Positions 45,205-52,937 are shown, numbered from the stretch's first letter. The stretch is DNA of 64,000 nucleotides from Bacteroidota bacterium (GCA_018816945.1 JAHIVC010000024.1:45582-109581), one strand, 5' to 3'. Numbers and translations: made by a program. The notes: generated by a model from the letters alone, not told the origin.

Positions 45205-46047
45205 TTAGTTTATTGATTTTAATGTTATTTCGTTTTCTTTAATATTTAGTTCTTTGGCAATGACCGGGCATTTTGCTTTTAATAAAAAGAAAATCGGACG
45301 CTTACTATCTGATAAACTTTCGAAATTTCCCTGACCTTTGCTTATAATAAATTCAGCTTTGTCGAAACGGTTTAAGAAATCGGCATTACATATTTTGAGT
45401 AGGGTTACCGGAGCTGTACTCCCCGATGAGATAATTTCAGCAACTTCATGCAATCCTGAAGCAATTGCATCTTCATAGGTAACATCATTAATGATTGGGA
45501 TTTCCCGAACTACAAATGTGACAGGCTTGCCCAATTCTTCAATTAAAATTTTATCGAAAACGGATTCGCCTGCATTATCACCAAGATAAAGAACAGAATC
45601 GGCCCTGTCGAGTTTGGCGACAAATTTGTCAAAATCCAGAATGGCAAAATCCTGTTGTAATATTTGCTTTAGATCTTCCTTGATATTAAAAGTTTTGTTA
45701 ACGCCCAAATCAATCACATTGCCTGCAATGGCAATTCTGATCGCGGTCAATAATGGGTTTTTTGATTCCCAAACCAACCTTTTTAATTCCGGGTATAAAG
45801 CGAGTGCTTCGTTGATATTTGCTTTTTTAATTTTTTTATATGGATCGCTTATACCCGTTATGTTTTTAATTTCCTGATAAACAATCATACCCATTTCAGG
45901 TGGGGTTTGATCTAAAGAAAATCCTTTTATTGCGCATCCAACTTTATCGAGTATCTCTTTGATCAGGCTTTCGTCTTTAGTAATAAATTTACCTGCTCTC
46001 ATTGCTTGCGACATAAAACAGGGTATGCACTCAAGATATGTTTTCAT
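45205..46047 (-). CDS. DUF89 metal-dependent damage-control phosphatase (ARMT1-like)
   Basis: This 280-residue protein starts with the subfamily I signature MKTYLECIPCFMSQA (CxxC), followed by a helical N-domain. The alpha/beta catalytic part has AGNVIDLG, YLGDNAGESVFDKILIEEL and ISKGQGNFESLSD, which supply the D/N metal ligands. DUF89 enzymes remove phosphate from damaged or unwanted sugar phosphates and related metabolites. Subfamily I with the CxxC is typical of archaea and anaerobic bacteria. It is 8 nt downstream of the MBL gene and 20 nt upstream of the PLP lyase. Confidence 0.84.
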   Translation of the reverse strand: MKTYLECIPCFMSQAMRAGKFITKDESLIKEILDKVGCAIKGFSLDQTPPEMGMIVYQEIKNITGISDPYKKIKKANINEALALYPELKRLVWESKNPLLTAIRIAIAGNVIDLGVNKTFNIKEDLKQILQQDFAILDFDKFVAKLDRADSVLYLGDNAGESVFDKILIEELGKPVTFVVREIPIINDVTYEDAIASGLHEVAEIISSGSTAPVTLLKICNADFLNRFDKAEFIISKGQGNFESLSDSKRPIFFLLKAKCPVIAKELNIKENEITLKSIN

Positions 46048-46055
46048 CGTTTTTG

Positions 46056-46835
46056 TTAGAGATTAATTACCATGCCCGTCTTTAGTTGTTTTATCTTAAA
46101 TACATTGTAAAAAGCTGTTAAAGCAGGCAGCCCTGTGCAGTGTGAAGGATAAATATGTTTTATTTTTTGTTTCTTGAAATACTGTATGGTTTGCTTTGTT
46201 TGTTCATCAATCACATTAAGGTGAAATCCGCCGATCACTGCAACAACCTTATCAATTCCGGTTACTTCTTTTGCATAATCGATGATGTTGCATATGCCTG
46301 AATGCGCACAACCTGATACAACTATTAATTCGTTCTCCTGAATAACTACCAAAGCCGAATCATCAGGTACAAAATCATCAATCTTATGCTCATCAATAAA
46401 AGGGGTTTTCTCTGATTCAAAGGAATTAATTCGTGGAACTTCCCCCAAAAATATCAGATTGTCTGTAATATAGTATGGCTTTCGGGTATTGATCAATTTG
46501 AACTTTTTGTTTAATTCAGAATAGCACAAACTTAAACCGATATATTGATGATCTAGTTTTCTGTAACGTTTGATAAAAGCATAAGGATGACAAATCAGGT
46601 TTTTATTTTTCAGGTAACTTAATCCATCTCCATGGTCCCAGTGCCCATGACTTAATACCACATTTTCAACATTATCCAAATCAATATCAAGTTTTTCGGC
46701 ATTCTTTAGAAAAACATCTGAATGGCCGGTATCAAATAATATTATGGTATTACAATGTTCTATAAAATAGGATAACCCATGTTCTGCAAGAAAATTACCA
46801 GATGCAGTATTCTCAGTTAAGACTGTTAGCTTCAT
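46056..46835 (-). CDS. MBL-fold metallo-hydrolase
   Basis: This 259-residue protein has the zinc motif VLSHGHWDHGDGL (HxHxDH) near 63-75, FDTGHSDVF before it, CAHSGICN near 177 and the final GGFHL/HIYPSHCTG. It belongs to the group annotated as 7,8-dihydropterin-6-methyl-4-(beta-D-ribofuranosyl)-aminobenzene-5'-phosphate synthase-like. That name comes from a methanogen enzyme; the true substrate here is unknown. The gene is 22 nt downstream of the FAD oxidoreductase. Confidence 0.86.
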   Translation of the reverse strand: MKLTVLTENTASGNFLAEHGLSYFIEHCNTIILFDTGHSDVFLKNAEKLDIDLDNVENVVLSHGHWDHGDGLSYLKNKNLICHPYAFIKRYRKLDHQYIGLSLCYSELNKKFKLINTRKPYYITDNLIFLGEVPRINSFESEKTPFIDEHKIDDFVPDDSALVVIQENELIVVSGCAHSGICNIIDYAKEVTGIDKVVAVIGGFHLNVIDEQTKQTIQYFKKQKIKHIYPSHCTGLPALTAFYNVFKIKQLKTGMVINL

Positions 46836-46857
46836 CTTTAAATAATTTTTGTCTATT

Positions 46858-48228
46858 TTATTTGTTCACCGTTTTTTTTTCAATTTCGTTGATGATTTTT
46901 TCTGCTGCTTTAATCAAGATCGTTTTTGTAGGGGCTGGTGTTAATAATGGATGTGATCCAATTTGAAACGAAATTAGTTCATATACTGTTACTCCTTTTT
47001 GAATTGCCAAACTGATGGTATTAATGATTTCACCTGAAGATTTTCCTCCCCATACCTCACCACCAATGATTGAACCATCGTGAGGCGAGGCATAGAGTTT
47101 CAATGTTAATGGTGAAGTGTTTTCAAAGGTTCCGGGGTGCATGTCAAAATCACTGAATTTTGAGCTGATGTATTGAATATTCCCTTCTTCTGCATTGCTG
47201 TCATTAACTCCCGCTGAGGCCATGGCAATCCCGTTTATTTCGGTTGAAAATACAGCCAGGGTTCCCGTAAAGGATTTCCTGATTTTAATACCGAACAGGT
47301 TATGGCCCAATACGCGGGCTTCAGCAGTTGCAGTTGATGCCAGCATGATATTGTCAATTCTACCAGTTAAAAACCCAATGGTTTGCGAACAATCTCCAAC
47401 GGCACATATATCTTTAATTTTGGTGCGTTCGTAATGATCAACAATAATTGCCCCTGCTTCATTTATTTCAAGTCCTGCATTTTTTGCCAAATCGGTATTT
47501 GGCTTATAGCCGATGGCCATAATTACGGCGTCGCATTTTATTTCTTCCCCGTTATTCAAAATAACGGATGTGGCAATTCCATCCGTGCCAATTATTTTAT
47601 CGACTTGTCTTGAGGTTAAAACATTAGCCCTGGTTTGTTTAAGCGCATCTGTAGCAATTTGACTTAACTCTTTTGAAAAGGCTTTAGAAAAACAATTAGC
47701 TTCACTTTCAATGATAGTAACTTGTTTTTCAGGATGCATTGAAAGCTGCTCTGTTACTTCGGCCCCGATAAATCCCCCTCCAATTACAACGATATTTTTT
47801 TTTGATCTTAGTTTTTCAAGGATTTCTTTAATGTATTCATAACTTTTTTTTATGTAAAAAACATTTTCAAGGTTATTTCCTTCAATAAAGCTTGGGATTA
47901 CGGCTATCGATCCTGTTGCAAAAACCAGTTTTTTAAAACGATATTCATTTCCTGTTTTTGTAGTGACTGTTTTTGTATTCAAATCAACATTGTTAACGGT
48001 GCCTTTTACAACTTCTCCTCCCAAATCAATGAATGGTTTTGGACCCATTACATTTTTTTCAACATCATCAAGCCTGTAAAAAACATAAGGAATTCCACAA
48101 GGAACCAACCCTTTCTCTTCTTCTTTAAACATTAACATGGATTTATCCGGGTATTGTCCTTTTGCCGTAACACCGGTTATAATCCCGGCAGGTCCTGCAC
48201 CGATAATGATAACATCAAATTCTTTCAT
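46858..48228 (-). CDS. FAD/NAD(P)-dependent disulfide oxidoreductase (CoA-disulfide reductase / NADH oxidase type)
   Basis: This 456-residue protein has the FAD-binding GAGPAG motif at 10-15, a redox-active single cysteine in GLVPCGIPYVF near 44 (the position of the active cysteine of CoA-disulfide reductase and NADH oxidase), the NAD(P) site VVIGGGFIGAEVTEQL near 155 and the ICAVGDCSQ FAD block. A dimerisation domain completes it. Such enzymes reduce CoA disulfide or persulfides, or oxygen. In this cluster, handling of polysulfide or protein persulfide is a reasonable guess. It starts 2 nt after the NifX-type gene. Confidence 0.85.
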   Translation of the reverse strand: MKEFDVIIIGAGPAGIITGVTAKGQYPDKSMLMFKEEEKGLVPCGIPYVFYRLDDVEKNVMGPKPFIDLGGEVVKGTVNNVDLNTKTVTTKTGNEYRFKKLVFATGSIAVIPSFIEGNNLENVFYIKKSYEYIKEILEKLRSKKNIVVIGGGFIGAEVTEQLSMHPEKQVTIIESEANCFSKAFSKELSQIATDALKQTRANVLTSRQVDKIIGTDGIATSVILNNGEEIKCDAVIMAIGYKPNTDLAKNAGLEINEAGAIIVDHYERTKIKDICAVGDCSQTIGFLTGRIDNIMLASTATAEARVLGHNLFGIKIRKSFTGTLAVFSTEINGIAMASAGVNDSNAEEGNIQYISSKFSDFDMHPGTFENTSPLTLKLYASPHDGSIIGGEVWGGKSSGEIINTISLAIQKGVTVYELISFQIGSHPLLTPAPTKTILIKAAEKIINEIEKKTVNK

Positions 48229-48230
48229 GC

Positions 48231-48569
48231 CTATAATCTTGCTAAAACATTATTATTATATGCGTTAAATGCTTCTTTTATTGTCATGTCACCTGCACCA
48301 ATATAAATTATGATGCCTGCTTTTTCTAGAACTGTGGCCGCGTTTCCACCAGGCCCATTGCCTGTTATGAGGATGTTGGCACCCAGTTCAAATAATTTTT
48401 GTGAGGTTTTTGGACCGGCCCCATGTGCCTCATTTTCTATCGATCGATTATCGAAGTGTGTAATTTCTTTCGTTTCTTCATCATAAACAAAGATGAATTC
48501 TGTTCGGCCAAAACGAGGATCCATTTGTGAATCCCATGCTGTACCTTTAGTTGTAAATGCTATTTTCAT
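48231..48569 (-). CDS. NifX/NifB-type (orange-protein-like) metal-sulfur cluster binding protein 1
   Basis: This 112-residue protein is a single dinitrogenase FeMo-cofactor-type domain with DPRFGRTEFIFVYD, NRSIENEAHGAGPKTSQ and LITGNGPGGNAATVL. It has no cysteine, like the small orange protein (ORP) of Desulfovibrio and MTH1175-like proteins. It is probably a cytoplasmic carrier of an Fe-S, Mo or mixed-metal cluster. It lies between the two-ATPase pair and the FAD enzyme. Confidence 0.85.
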   Translation of the reverse strand: MKIAFTTKGTAWDSQMDPRFGRTEFIFVYDEETKEITHFDNRSIENEAHGAGPKTSQKLFELGANILITGNGPGGNAATVLEKAGIIIYIGAGDMTIKEAFNAYNNNVLARL

Positions 48570-48585
48570 GGTTGTTTTTTATCTA

Positions 48586-49464
48586 TTATTGATTTGCTAA
48601 TTCTTTAACTTTATTCCAACAATTTGTAAGTTGGATACTTAATTCCTCGTGATCGTATTCAACAATGGTTTGTCCAATTGTCATGGCTTTTGTGAAGTTT
48701 TCATTATACGGTAAATTGGTCAGATGAAAAATATTTTCCTTGTTTAAAAAAGCCGAGATTTCAAGACTGATTTTCGGATTAATGTCAGATTTATTAATGA
48801 TGCAACCTGCTTTGATCTTGAATTTTTTTACTAATTCATAAACCCGTTTTAAATCATGTAAGCCAGAGATGCTTGACTCTGTTACCATTACCACAAAATT
48901 TGCCCCCGATAAAGAGGAAACAACCGGACAACCAAGTCCAGGAGAGCCATCAACTATTACAAAAGCTTTGTTTGTCATGGTGGCAATACGCTTGGCTTCA
49001 TTTTTTACTTTGGCCACCAATTTCCCTGAGTTGTCGGCTCCAATCCCAAGTCGGGCGTGGACCATTTTACTTCCGGTTTTTGTTGTGGAGATATAACATT
49101 TTCCTACATTCAGTGTTTCATTTGTAATAGCTTGAGCCGGGCAAATTCGGGCGCAATAGCCACACCCTTCACAATTTAATTGATCAATAGAATATTGATC
49201 ATTTTTTAAGGAAATGGCTTCGAACCGACAAATTTCCGCGCATGCTCCGCAGAAAGTACACTTAGCCTGATTTATTTTTGCCAATTCACCACTATAAAAA
49301 TCTTCTTTATTTGCAAAATCCGGATTCATCAGCAGATGCAGATCCGCGGCATCCACATCGCAATCGGCAACAACAACATCTTTACCCCCTAGATAAGCAA
49401 AAGATGCAGTAATGGAAGTTTTGCCGGTTCCCCCTTTTCCTGAAATAATTACAATTTCTTTCAA
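48586..49464 (-). CDS. MinD/Mrp-type ATPase with inserted two-[4Fe-4S] ferredoxin domain, copy B
   Basis: This 292-residue protein has the deviant Walker A motif SGKGGTGKTS at 8-17, and the ferredoxin insert carries C69/C72/C75/C79 and C98/C101/C104/C108. The Walker A' DCDVDAADLHLL and the IVDGSPGLGCPV switch region are present. It starts at a TTG that overlaps the stop of copy A by 4 nt; a GGAGG element a few bases upstream supports it. Such ATPases, paired as here, are the MinD-like subunits of the orange-protein complex in Desulfovibrio. They would deliver or insert metal-sulfur clusters in an ATP-dependent way. Confidence 0.92.
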   Translation of the reverse strand: MKEIVIISGKGGTGKTSITASFAYLGGKDVVVADCDVDAADLHLLMNPDFANKEDFYSGELAKINQAKCTFCGACAEICRFEAISLKNDQYSIDQLNCEGCGYCARICPAQAITNETLNVGKCYISTTKTGSKMVHARLGIGADNSGKLVAKVKNEAKRIATMTNKAFVIVDGSPGLGCPVVSSLSGANFVVMVTESSISGLHDLKRVYELVKKFKIKAGCIINKSDINPKISLEISAFLNKENIFHLTNLPYNENFTKAMTIGQTIVEYDHEELSIQLTNCWNKVKELANQ

Positions 49465-50327
49465 GATAAACCTCCATTTCTGTAATTATGGATGAATTGT
49501 TTAATGCTTTCAAGTTCTTGTTTAAATACAGGATGTTTTTCGTAAATGAGTTCTCCTCGAGAATAAAGTTCTGCAATGCGCCTGTCATTTGGGATTCTTG
49601 CTATTACGGGAATAGATTCTGTTTTGCAATAATTTACTACCTCACTATTCCCTATTCCATCACGGTTGATGACGACCACAAAATCTTTTTCAAGTTCTTC
49701 CATCGTATCAATTGCCAGTTTTAAATCATGAAAGCCAAATGGGGTTGGTTCTGTTACAAGAATAATAAAATCGGCATCTTTAGTTGCTTCAATCACAGGG
49801 CAGGAAGTTCCGGGAGGTGAGTCATATATTTTTAGGATCTCTTTTTCAAAATGCCGATCAACATATTTCTGAGTTTGCGAAATGAGTGGAACTGCTTGTT
49901 CCTGCCCAATATCCAGCCTGCTTTCGATAAAAGTCAATTCTTCTTTTTGAAAATGTTTAAGTTCACCCATTTTCTGTTTTTGCATGGGTAAAGCATTTAC
50001 CGGGCAAAGTTCAGAACAGGCATAACATGCATGACATAATTCAGGGAATACCATTATTTGAGGTCCCAACTGTATAATCGCGTGGAAATTGCAAACTTGC
50101 TGACAAAGCCCACATAAGGTGCATTTATCTTCGACCCAAGCAGGATGCATTTTATATTTATGTTCCTGATGGATTAAATTAGCATCAATGAACAAACCTG
50201 AATTGGGTTCCTCAACATCCAGATCAACCAAGACTATCTTCTCCTCTTTGGCCAGATAATGAGCCAAATTAACAGATAAAGTTGTCTTACCTGTTCCTCC
50301 TTTCCCACTGGCAATTGCTATTTTCAT
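49461..50327 (-). CDS. MinD/Mrp-type ATPase with inserted two-[4Fe-4S] ferredoxin domain, copy A
   Basis: This 288-residue protein is a paralogue of the downstream gene. The P-loop GKGGTGKTT is at 8-16, and the eight ferredoxin cysteines sit at the same residue numbers (69, 72, 75, 79, 98, 101, 104, 108). DLDVEEPNSGL and YDSPPGTSCPVIEAT mark the nucleotide switches. The two genes overlap by 4 nt and probably make a heterodimer. Copy A starts at an ATG that overlaps the stop of the TrmO-like gene by 4 nt. Confidence 0.92.
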   Translation of the reverse strand: MKIAIASGKGGTGKTTLSVNLAHYLAKEEKIVLVDLDVEEPNSGLFIDANLIHQEHKYKMHPAWVEDKCTLCGLCQQVCNFHAIIQLGPQIMVFPELCHACYACSELCPVNALPMQKQKMGELKHFQKEELTFIESRLDIGQEQAVPLISQTQKYVDRHFEKEILKIYDSPPGTSCPVIEATKDADFIILVTEPTPFGFHDLKLAIDTMEELEKDFVVVINRDGIGNSEVVNYCKTESIPVIARIPNDRRIAELYSRGELIYEKHPVFKQELESIKQFIHNYRNGGLS

Positions 50328-50812
50328 TTATTTTTGAGTATGGTTTGATCCGGGATGTTACCCTCTTTAAAATGTTTTTCAATCCATCCCGATTTGGTAT
50401 TGTCCTGATGGTCAAAATACTTTACATAAGGTTTAATGTCGAGCAGGGGAGTGCCATCGAGTATATCAACTCCGGTGAAAAATATCATGTCATTATCTGT
50501 TTTTTTGATTTTAACAATCGAGAATCCAATTTTGTTGGGCCGATAGGGGCTTCTAATCGCAAATATGCCATGTTCTTTGTCTTCAAGATAGGGTTTTGCG
50601 ATCATTTTTACTTCCTTGCATTGATGAAAATAATAAATCAAAATGGCATGACTAAAACCATCCAGGTCTTTTAAACCAGCGGAATATTCTTCAAAAATCT
50701 TACATGAAGCCTCGATTGTTTTTCCAAAAGAAGCCTGGATAGGGATGTCTTTTTGTTCCTTGAATGGTGTATTAATAACCCCTATCTGACTGAACTCAAT
50801 TTTTTTCATCAA
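50324..50812 (-). CDS. TsaA/TrmO-like SAM-dependent protein
   Basis: This 162-residue protein is one TsaA/TrmO domain: FSQIGVINTPFKEQKDIPIQAS, LDGFSHAILIYYFHQ, FAIRSPYRPNKIGFS and LDGTPLLDIKPYVKYFD. TrmO N6-methylates t6A in tRNA, but short one-domain homologues in anaerobe clusters may do something else (some sit with metal or sulfur genes). It lies 0 nt after the second NifX gene and overlaps copy A by 4 nt, so it is firmly in the operon. Confidence 0.86.
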   Translation of the reverse strand: MMKKIEFSQIGVINTPFKEQKDIPIQASFGKTIEASCKIFEEYSAGLKDLDGFSHAILIYYFHQCKEVKMIAKPYLEDKEHGIFAIRSPYRPNKIGFSIVKIKKTDNDMIFFTGVDILDGTPLLDIKPYVKYFDHQDNTKSGWIEKHFKEGNIPDQTILKNK

Positions 50813-51151
50813 TTAATGATCACAAAGATTATCACCGGTTTTAAGTTGGTTATTTAAAAGATTTTCAACCAATTGTTTTGGAGAACCATCCAGAACGCCC
50901 ATGTGAACTTCAATATTATTTTGTGCAAAAAGCGTCTGGGCTTGCTGCCCCATTCCTCCTGCGATAATTACGTTTACTCCCTGATCAGCTAGAAATTTTG
51001 GATACACACCGGGTTGATGTACAGGAGGAGTCAATATATGCTCATCGATAATGGTATTGTTTTCTACTTCAACAATTGCAAATTTTTCGCAGTGGCCAAA
51101 ATGTGCTGTCAATTGGCCATTTAATGTTGGAATTGCAAATTTTCTTTTCAT
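50813..51151 (-). CDS. NifX/orange-protein-like metal-sulfur cluster binding protein 2
   Basis: This 112-residue protein has the family block FAIPTLNGQLTAHFGHCEKF with a cysteine and paired histidines, GVNVIIAGGMGQQAQTLF and a tail with NLCDH. It differs from protein 1 in having the HFGHC motif, typical of NifX/IssA-like and orange-protein-type carriers. The cysteine and histidines could hold a cluster. Its stop abuts the TrmO-like gene. Confidence 0.87.
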   Translation of the reverse strand: MKRKFAIPTLNGQLTAHFGHCEKFAIVEVENNTIIDEHILTPPVHQPGVYPKFLADQGVNVIIAGGMGQQAQTLFAQNNIEVHMGVLDGSPKQLVENLLNNQLKTGDNLCDH

Positions 51152-51174
51152 TCTTTTTGTTTTTAGGTGATTTG

Positions 51175-51402
51175 TTATGGATTTAGTAATTCCTCTCTGA
51201 TCATTGTTTTATCGCAATTTGGGCATTTTAAGGTTGTGCATTTTATGTCTTGCTGATGTGGGATTTTTGTTCCACATTTGGCGCAGATACAAAAGCCCCC
51301 GGTTCCAAAGCCTCCTCCTTTGTTACGTCCGCGTCCTCCACCTTTGCCCAGGCCTTTTCCTGAGCTAATGCCATTATTTTTATGTTCTTCTGAATTAATC
51401 AT
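51175..51402 (-). CDS. small Gly-rich protein with zinc ribbon
   Basis: This 75-residue protein has a Gly/Arg/Lys-rich N-terminal half (GKGLGKGGGRGRNKGGGFG), and the C-terminal half holds CICAKCG and LKCPNCDK, a two-CxxC zinc ribbon or rubredoxin-like knuckle. Proteins of this type sit beside NifX and DUF5320 genes in anaerobes. Its function is unknown; metal binding is visible, RNA or protein binding by the basic part is a guess. Confidence 0.7.
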   Translation of the reverse strand: MINSEEHKNNGISSGKGLGKGGGRGRNKGGGFGTGGFCICAKCGTKIPHQQDIKCTTLKCPNCDKTMIREELLNP

Positions 51403-51455
51403 AATAATTGGTGTTTAAATTTATTAAGGTAGACCTCTTTCGGCCTGCCTCGACT

Positions 51456-51764
51456 TTAGCTTTTTTTATTTAATTGAGATAGCTGATCCTCAATATTCAA
51501 CAATTGTTCTTTTAAAATTTTGATTTCATTTTCGAGCAAAGTATTATTAGATATATTCGGAATGTCTTCCTGATAATATCTCCGGTTTCCTGCTCTGTAT
51601 CCTTCTCTGAAGTTACGGCCGAATCCCTTATTTCTCCTGAATCCTCCACCAAAACCAAATCCTTGGTTTGTAAATCCCGGTGCTTCATTCCCGCGGCAAT
51701 AACCTAATTGTCGCCCAGTCATTGGACCCGTTCCTGCAGGTCCTGTTTTGTCACCTCGTGGCAT
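51456..51764 (-). CDS. DUF5320-type Gly/Arg-rich protein
   Basis: The protein has 102 residues from the ATG at 51764, chosen because MPRGDKTGPAGTGPMTGRQLGYCRG is the canonical family N-terminus and an AAGGAGG ribosome site lies about 7 nt before it, unusual in a Bacteroidota genome. The middle is Gly/Arg/Phe-rich and the C-terminus is a coiled-coil helix (LLENEIKILKEQLLNIEDQLSQL). The family is confined to anaerobes and linked with NifX and MinD-ferredoxin genes. It overlaps the DUF134 gene by 14 nt. Confidence 0.84.
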   Translation of the reverse strand: MPRGDKTGPAGTGPMTGRQLGYCRGNEAPGFTNQGFGFGGGFRRNKGFGRNFREGYRAGNRRYYQEDIPNISNNTLLENEIKILKEQLLNIEDQLSQLNKKS

Positions 51765-52221
51765 AATTACCTCCTTTTTTAAAGTTTTTGTTAGAACAAC
51801 AACGACCATGTCCAAACCCACCGGCCAGGTTTAATAAGTTTTTCGAATGACATGCAGGGCATTCAGTGATTGTTTCACTGAAATCCATATTGAACATATG
51901 GCCACAATCTTGGCAATGGATAATGTTCTTTCGAAAATGAACATTTCCTCCTTCAATTACCAAAAATCTTCCTTGGACTAGAAATTCAGCTGCTTTTTTT
52001 CTGGCTTGTTCAATTAAGCGTGTAAACGTTGATCTGGAAATTTCCATTTCATCTGATGCGTCAGCATGTGATAAACCAAGTTGGTCAGCAAGTCTTAGTG
52101 CTTCAAATTCATCAAGGCTCAGTGAAATTTGTTCTGAAGACATTCCTCTGATTCCAACCGGTTTAAAGGCAGAAAAGAGGGGTGGTTCATGCACAATTCG
52201 ATTGCTTTTTGGTCTGGTCAT
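51751..52221 (-). CDS. DUF134 helix-turn-helix regulator with added zinc ribbon
   Basis: This 156-residue protein has the DUF134 core: MTRPKSNRIVHEPPLFSAFKPVG at the N-terminus, then LSLDEFEALRLADQLGLSHADASDEMEISRSTFTRLIEQARKKAAEFLVQG, a sigma-70-region-4-like HTH. A zinc ribbon (CQDCG at about 103, CPACH at about 120) and a C-terminal CC pair follow. It is the first gene of the 15-gene minus-strand cluster and probably its regulator. A dyad at 52255-52270 overlaps its promoter, which suggests autoregulation, perhaps in response to metal or redox state through the ribbon cysteines. Confidence 0.86.
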   Translation of the reverse strand: MTRPKSNRIVHEPPLFSAFKPVGIRGMSSEQISLSLDEFEALRLADQLGLSHADASDEMEISRSTFTRLIEQARKKAAEFLVQGRFLVIEGGNVHFRKNIIHCQDCGHMFNMDFSETITECPACHSKNLLNLAGGFGHGRCCSNKNFKKGGNYATR

Positions 52222-52246
52222 GGTTGTTGAGAATTGAATTATTATA

Positions 52247-52254
52247 CAAAAGTA
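52247..52254 (-). promoter_or_regulatory. -7 box of the DUF134 cluster promoter
   Basis: On the minus strand this is TACTTTTG (TAnnTTTG). It ends 25 nt upstream of the DUF134 ATG, giving a short leader. The dyad operator lies directly upstream of it. Confidence 0.6.
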
Positions 52255-52270
52255 ATGAACATACGTTCAT
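52255..52270 (-). promoter_or_regulatory. dyad operator ATGAAC-N4-GTTCAT
   Basis: Two perfect 6-nt arms are separated by 4 nt, immediately upstream of the -7 box at 52247-52254, in the spacer of the promoter. A bound dimer would block RNA polymerase. The candidate binder is the DUF134 protein encoded just downstream. Confidence 0.6.
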
Positions 52271-52321
52271 AATGCAAGTGTTTTCCCAAATTTATATAAG
52301 CTAATATATGTTGCGTATTAC

Positions 52322-52339
52322 TTCCTTACAGATAAGGAA
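52322..52339. repeat. 7-bp inverted repeat, TTCCTTA/TAAGGAA
   Basis: A perfect stem with a 4-nt loop (CAGA). It could be a second operator or part of a leader hairpin. No U-tract follows. Confidence 0.5.
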
Positions 52340-52435
52340 TATATATCCCCATATTAAATGGGTATGTAAACCATGAACTCAAATAAACTATCCCAGGCAA
52401 TTTTAAAATTTTACTTTAAGTGTGTTACCTACTTT

Positions 52436-52463
52436 AATTTAGGTGATTTGCCTAAATTTTTTT
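52436..52463 (+). terminator. orphan terminator-like hairpin
   Basis: AATTTAGG pairs with CCTAAATT across a 7-nt loop, followed by seven T. It is oriented to the plus strand but no plus-strand gene ends before it; the nearest upstream plus-strand stop is over 10 kb away. It could end a small RNA or a leader transcript. Confidence 0.45.
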
Positions 52464-52590
52464 AAAAGTCTTCCCATATTTTTGATGATAACTGGAGTTA
52501 TTAATCATAGAAGTCAAAATGCACGATAGAAAGTAAAATTTCTAGCAAGGTTTTACAATTTTATTGACAGGCTTCATAAATTAAAAAATT

Positions 52591-52866
52591 ATGAATAGCG
52601 TAAACAGGTTTGGGCCTAAGTTCGAGGTTGATTCTTATGTGAACGAAAGCGAGATTTTGCAATTAGAAATGAAGTCTTTAGACAATCGTGGGATGAATTA
52701 TGAAATTTATAGTAAAGGTTTTCTTGTATATTATTTTAAGAGAATCGAGGGACAAACCTTGCAACTTTTTTGCTGTACCAGTAAAGAATCGTATTATCTT
52801 TCAAATGATACAAGTATGAGTTCACAAAATGATAAGGTTGGTTTACTAGATTGGCTGTTTACTTAA
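52591..52866 (+). CDS. hypothetical small protein
   Basis: This 91-residue protein has no signal peptide or membrane segment. It has alternating beta-type stretches (FEVDSYVNESEILQLEMKSL, YEIYSKGFLVYYFKRI) and a CC pair (LFCCTSKESYYL). I do not recognise the family. It stands alone on the plus strand between two minus-strand blocks. Composition and an A-rich leader before the ATG support it as real, but a chance ORF cannot be excluded. Confidence 0.45.
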   Translation: MNSVNRFGPKFEVDSYVNESEILQLEMKSLDNRGMNYEIYSKGFLVYYFKRIEGQTLQLFCCTSKESYYLSNDTSMSSQNDKVGLLDWLFT

Positions 52867-52907
52867 TCAAAACTCATTAATAACGTAAATCTGATTTAAA
52901 AGCTTTT

Positions 52908-52937
52908 ATCTGCATCATAAAATATTCCAATGCAGAT
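52908..52937 (+). repeat. inverted repeat ATCTGCAT/ATGCAGAT
   Basis: An 8-bp perfect stem with a 14-nt loop, about 40 nt after the small hypothetical gene. It may act as a terminator or RNA stabiliser, but no T-run follows. Confidence 0.4.

Larger units (their letters stand above)
52222..52590. other. regulatory gap between the DUF134 gene and a plus-strand small ORF
   Basis: This divergent gap of about 370 nt holds the DUF134 promoter and operator at its left end, a hairpin TTCCTTA-CAGA-TAAGGAA at 52322-52339 and a terminator-like hairpin with T-run at 52436-52463. I see no additional coding sequence. Confidence 0.6.

Noticed and set aside
41758..52221. Nitrogen-fixation cluster, because of NifX-type proteins
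   Set aside because: No nifH, nifD, nifK, nifE, nifN or full NifB is present; the NifX domain here matches the small orange-protein type.
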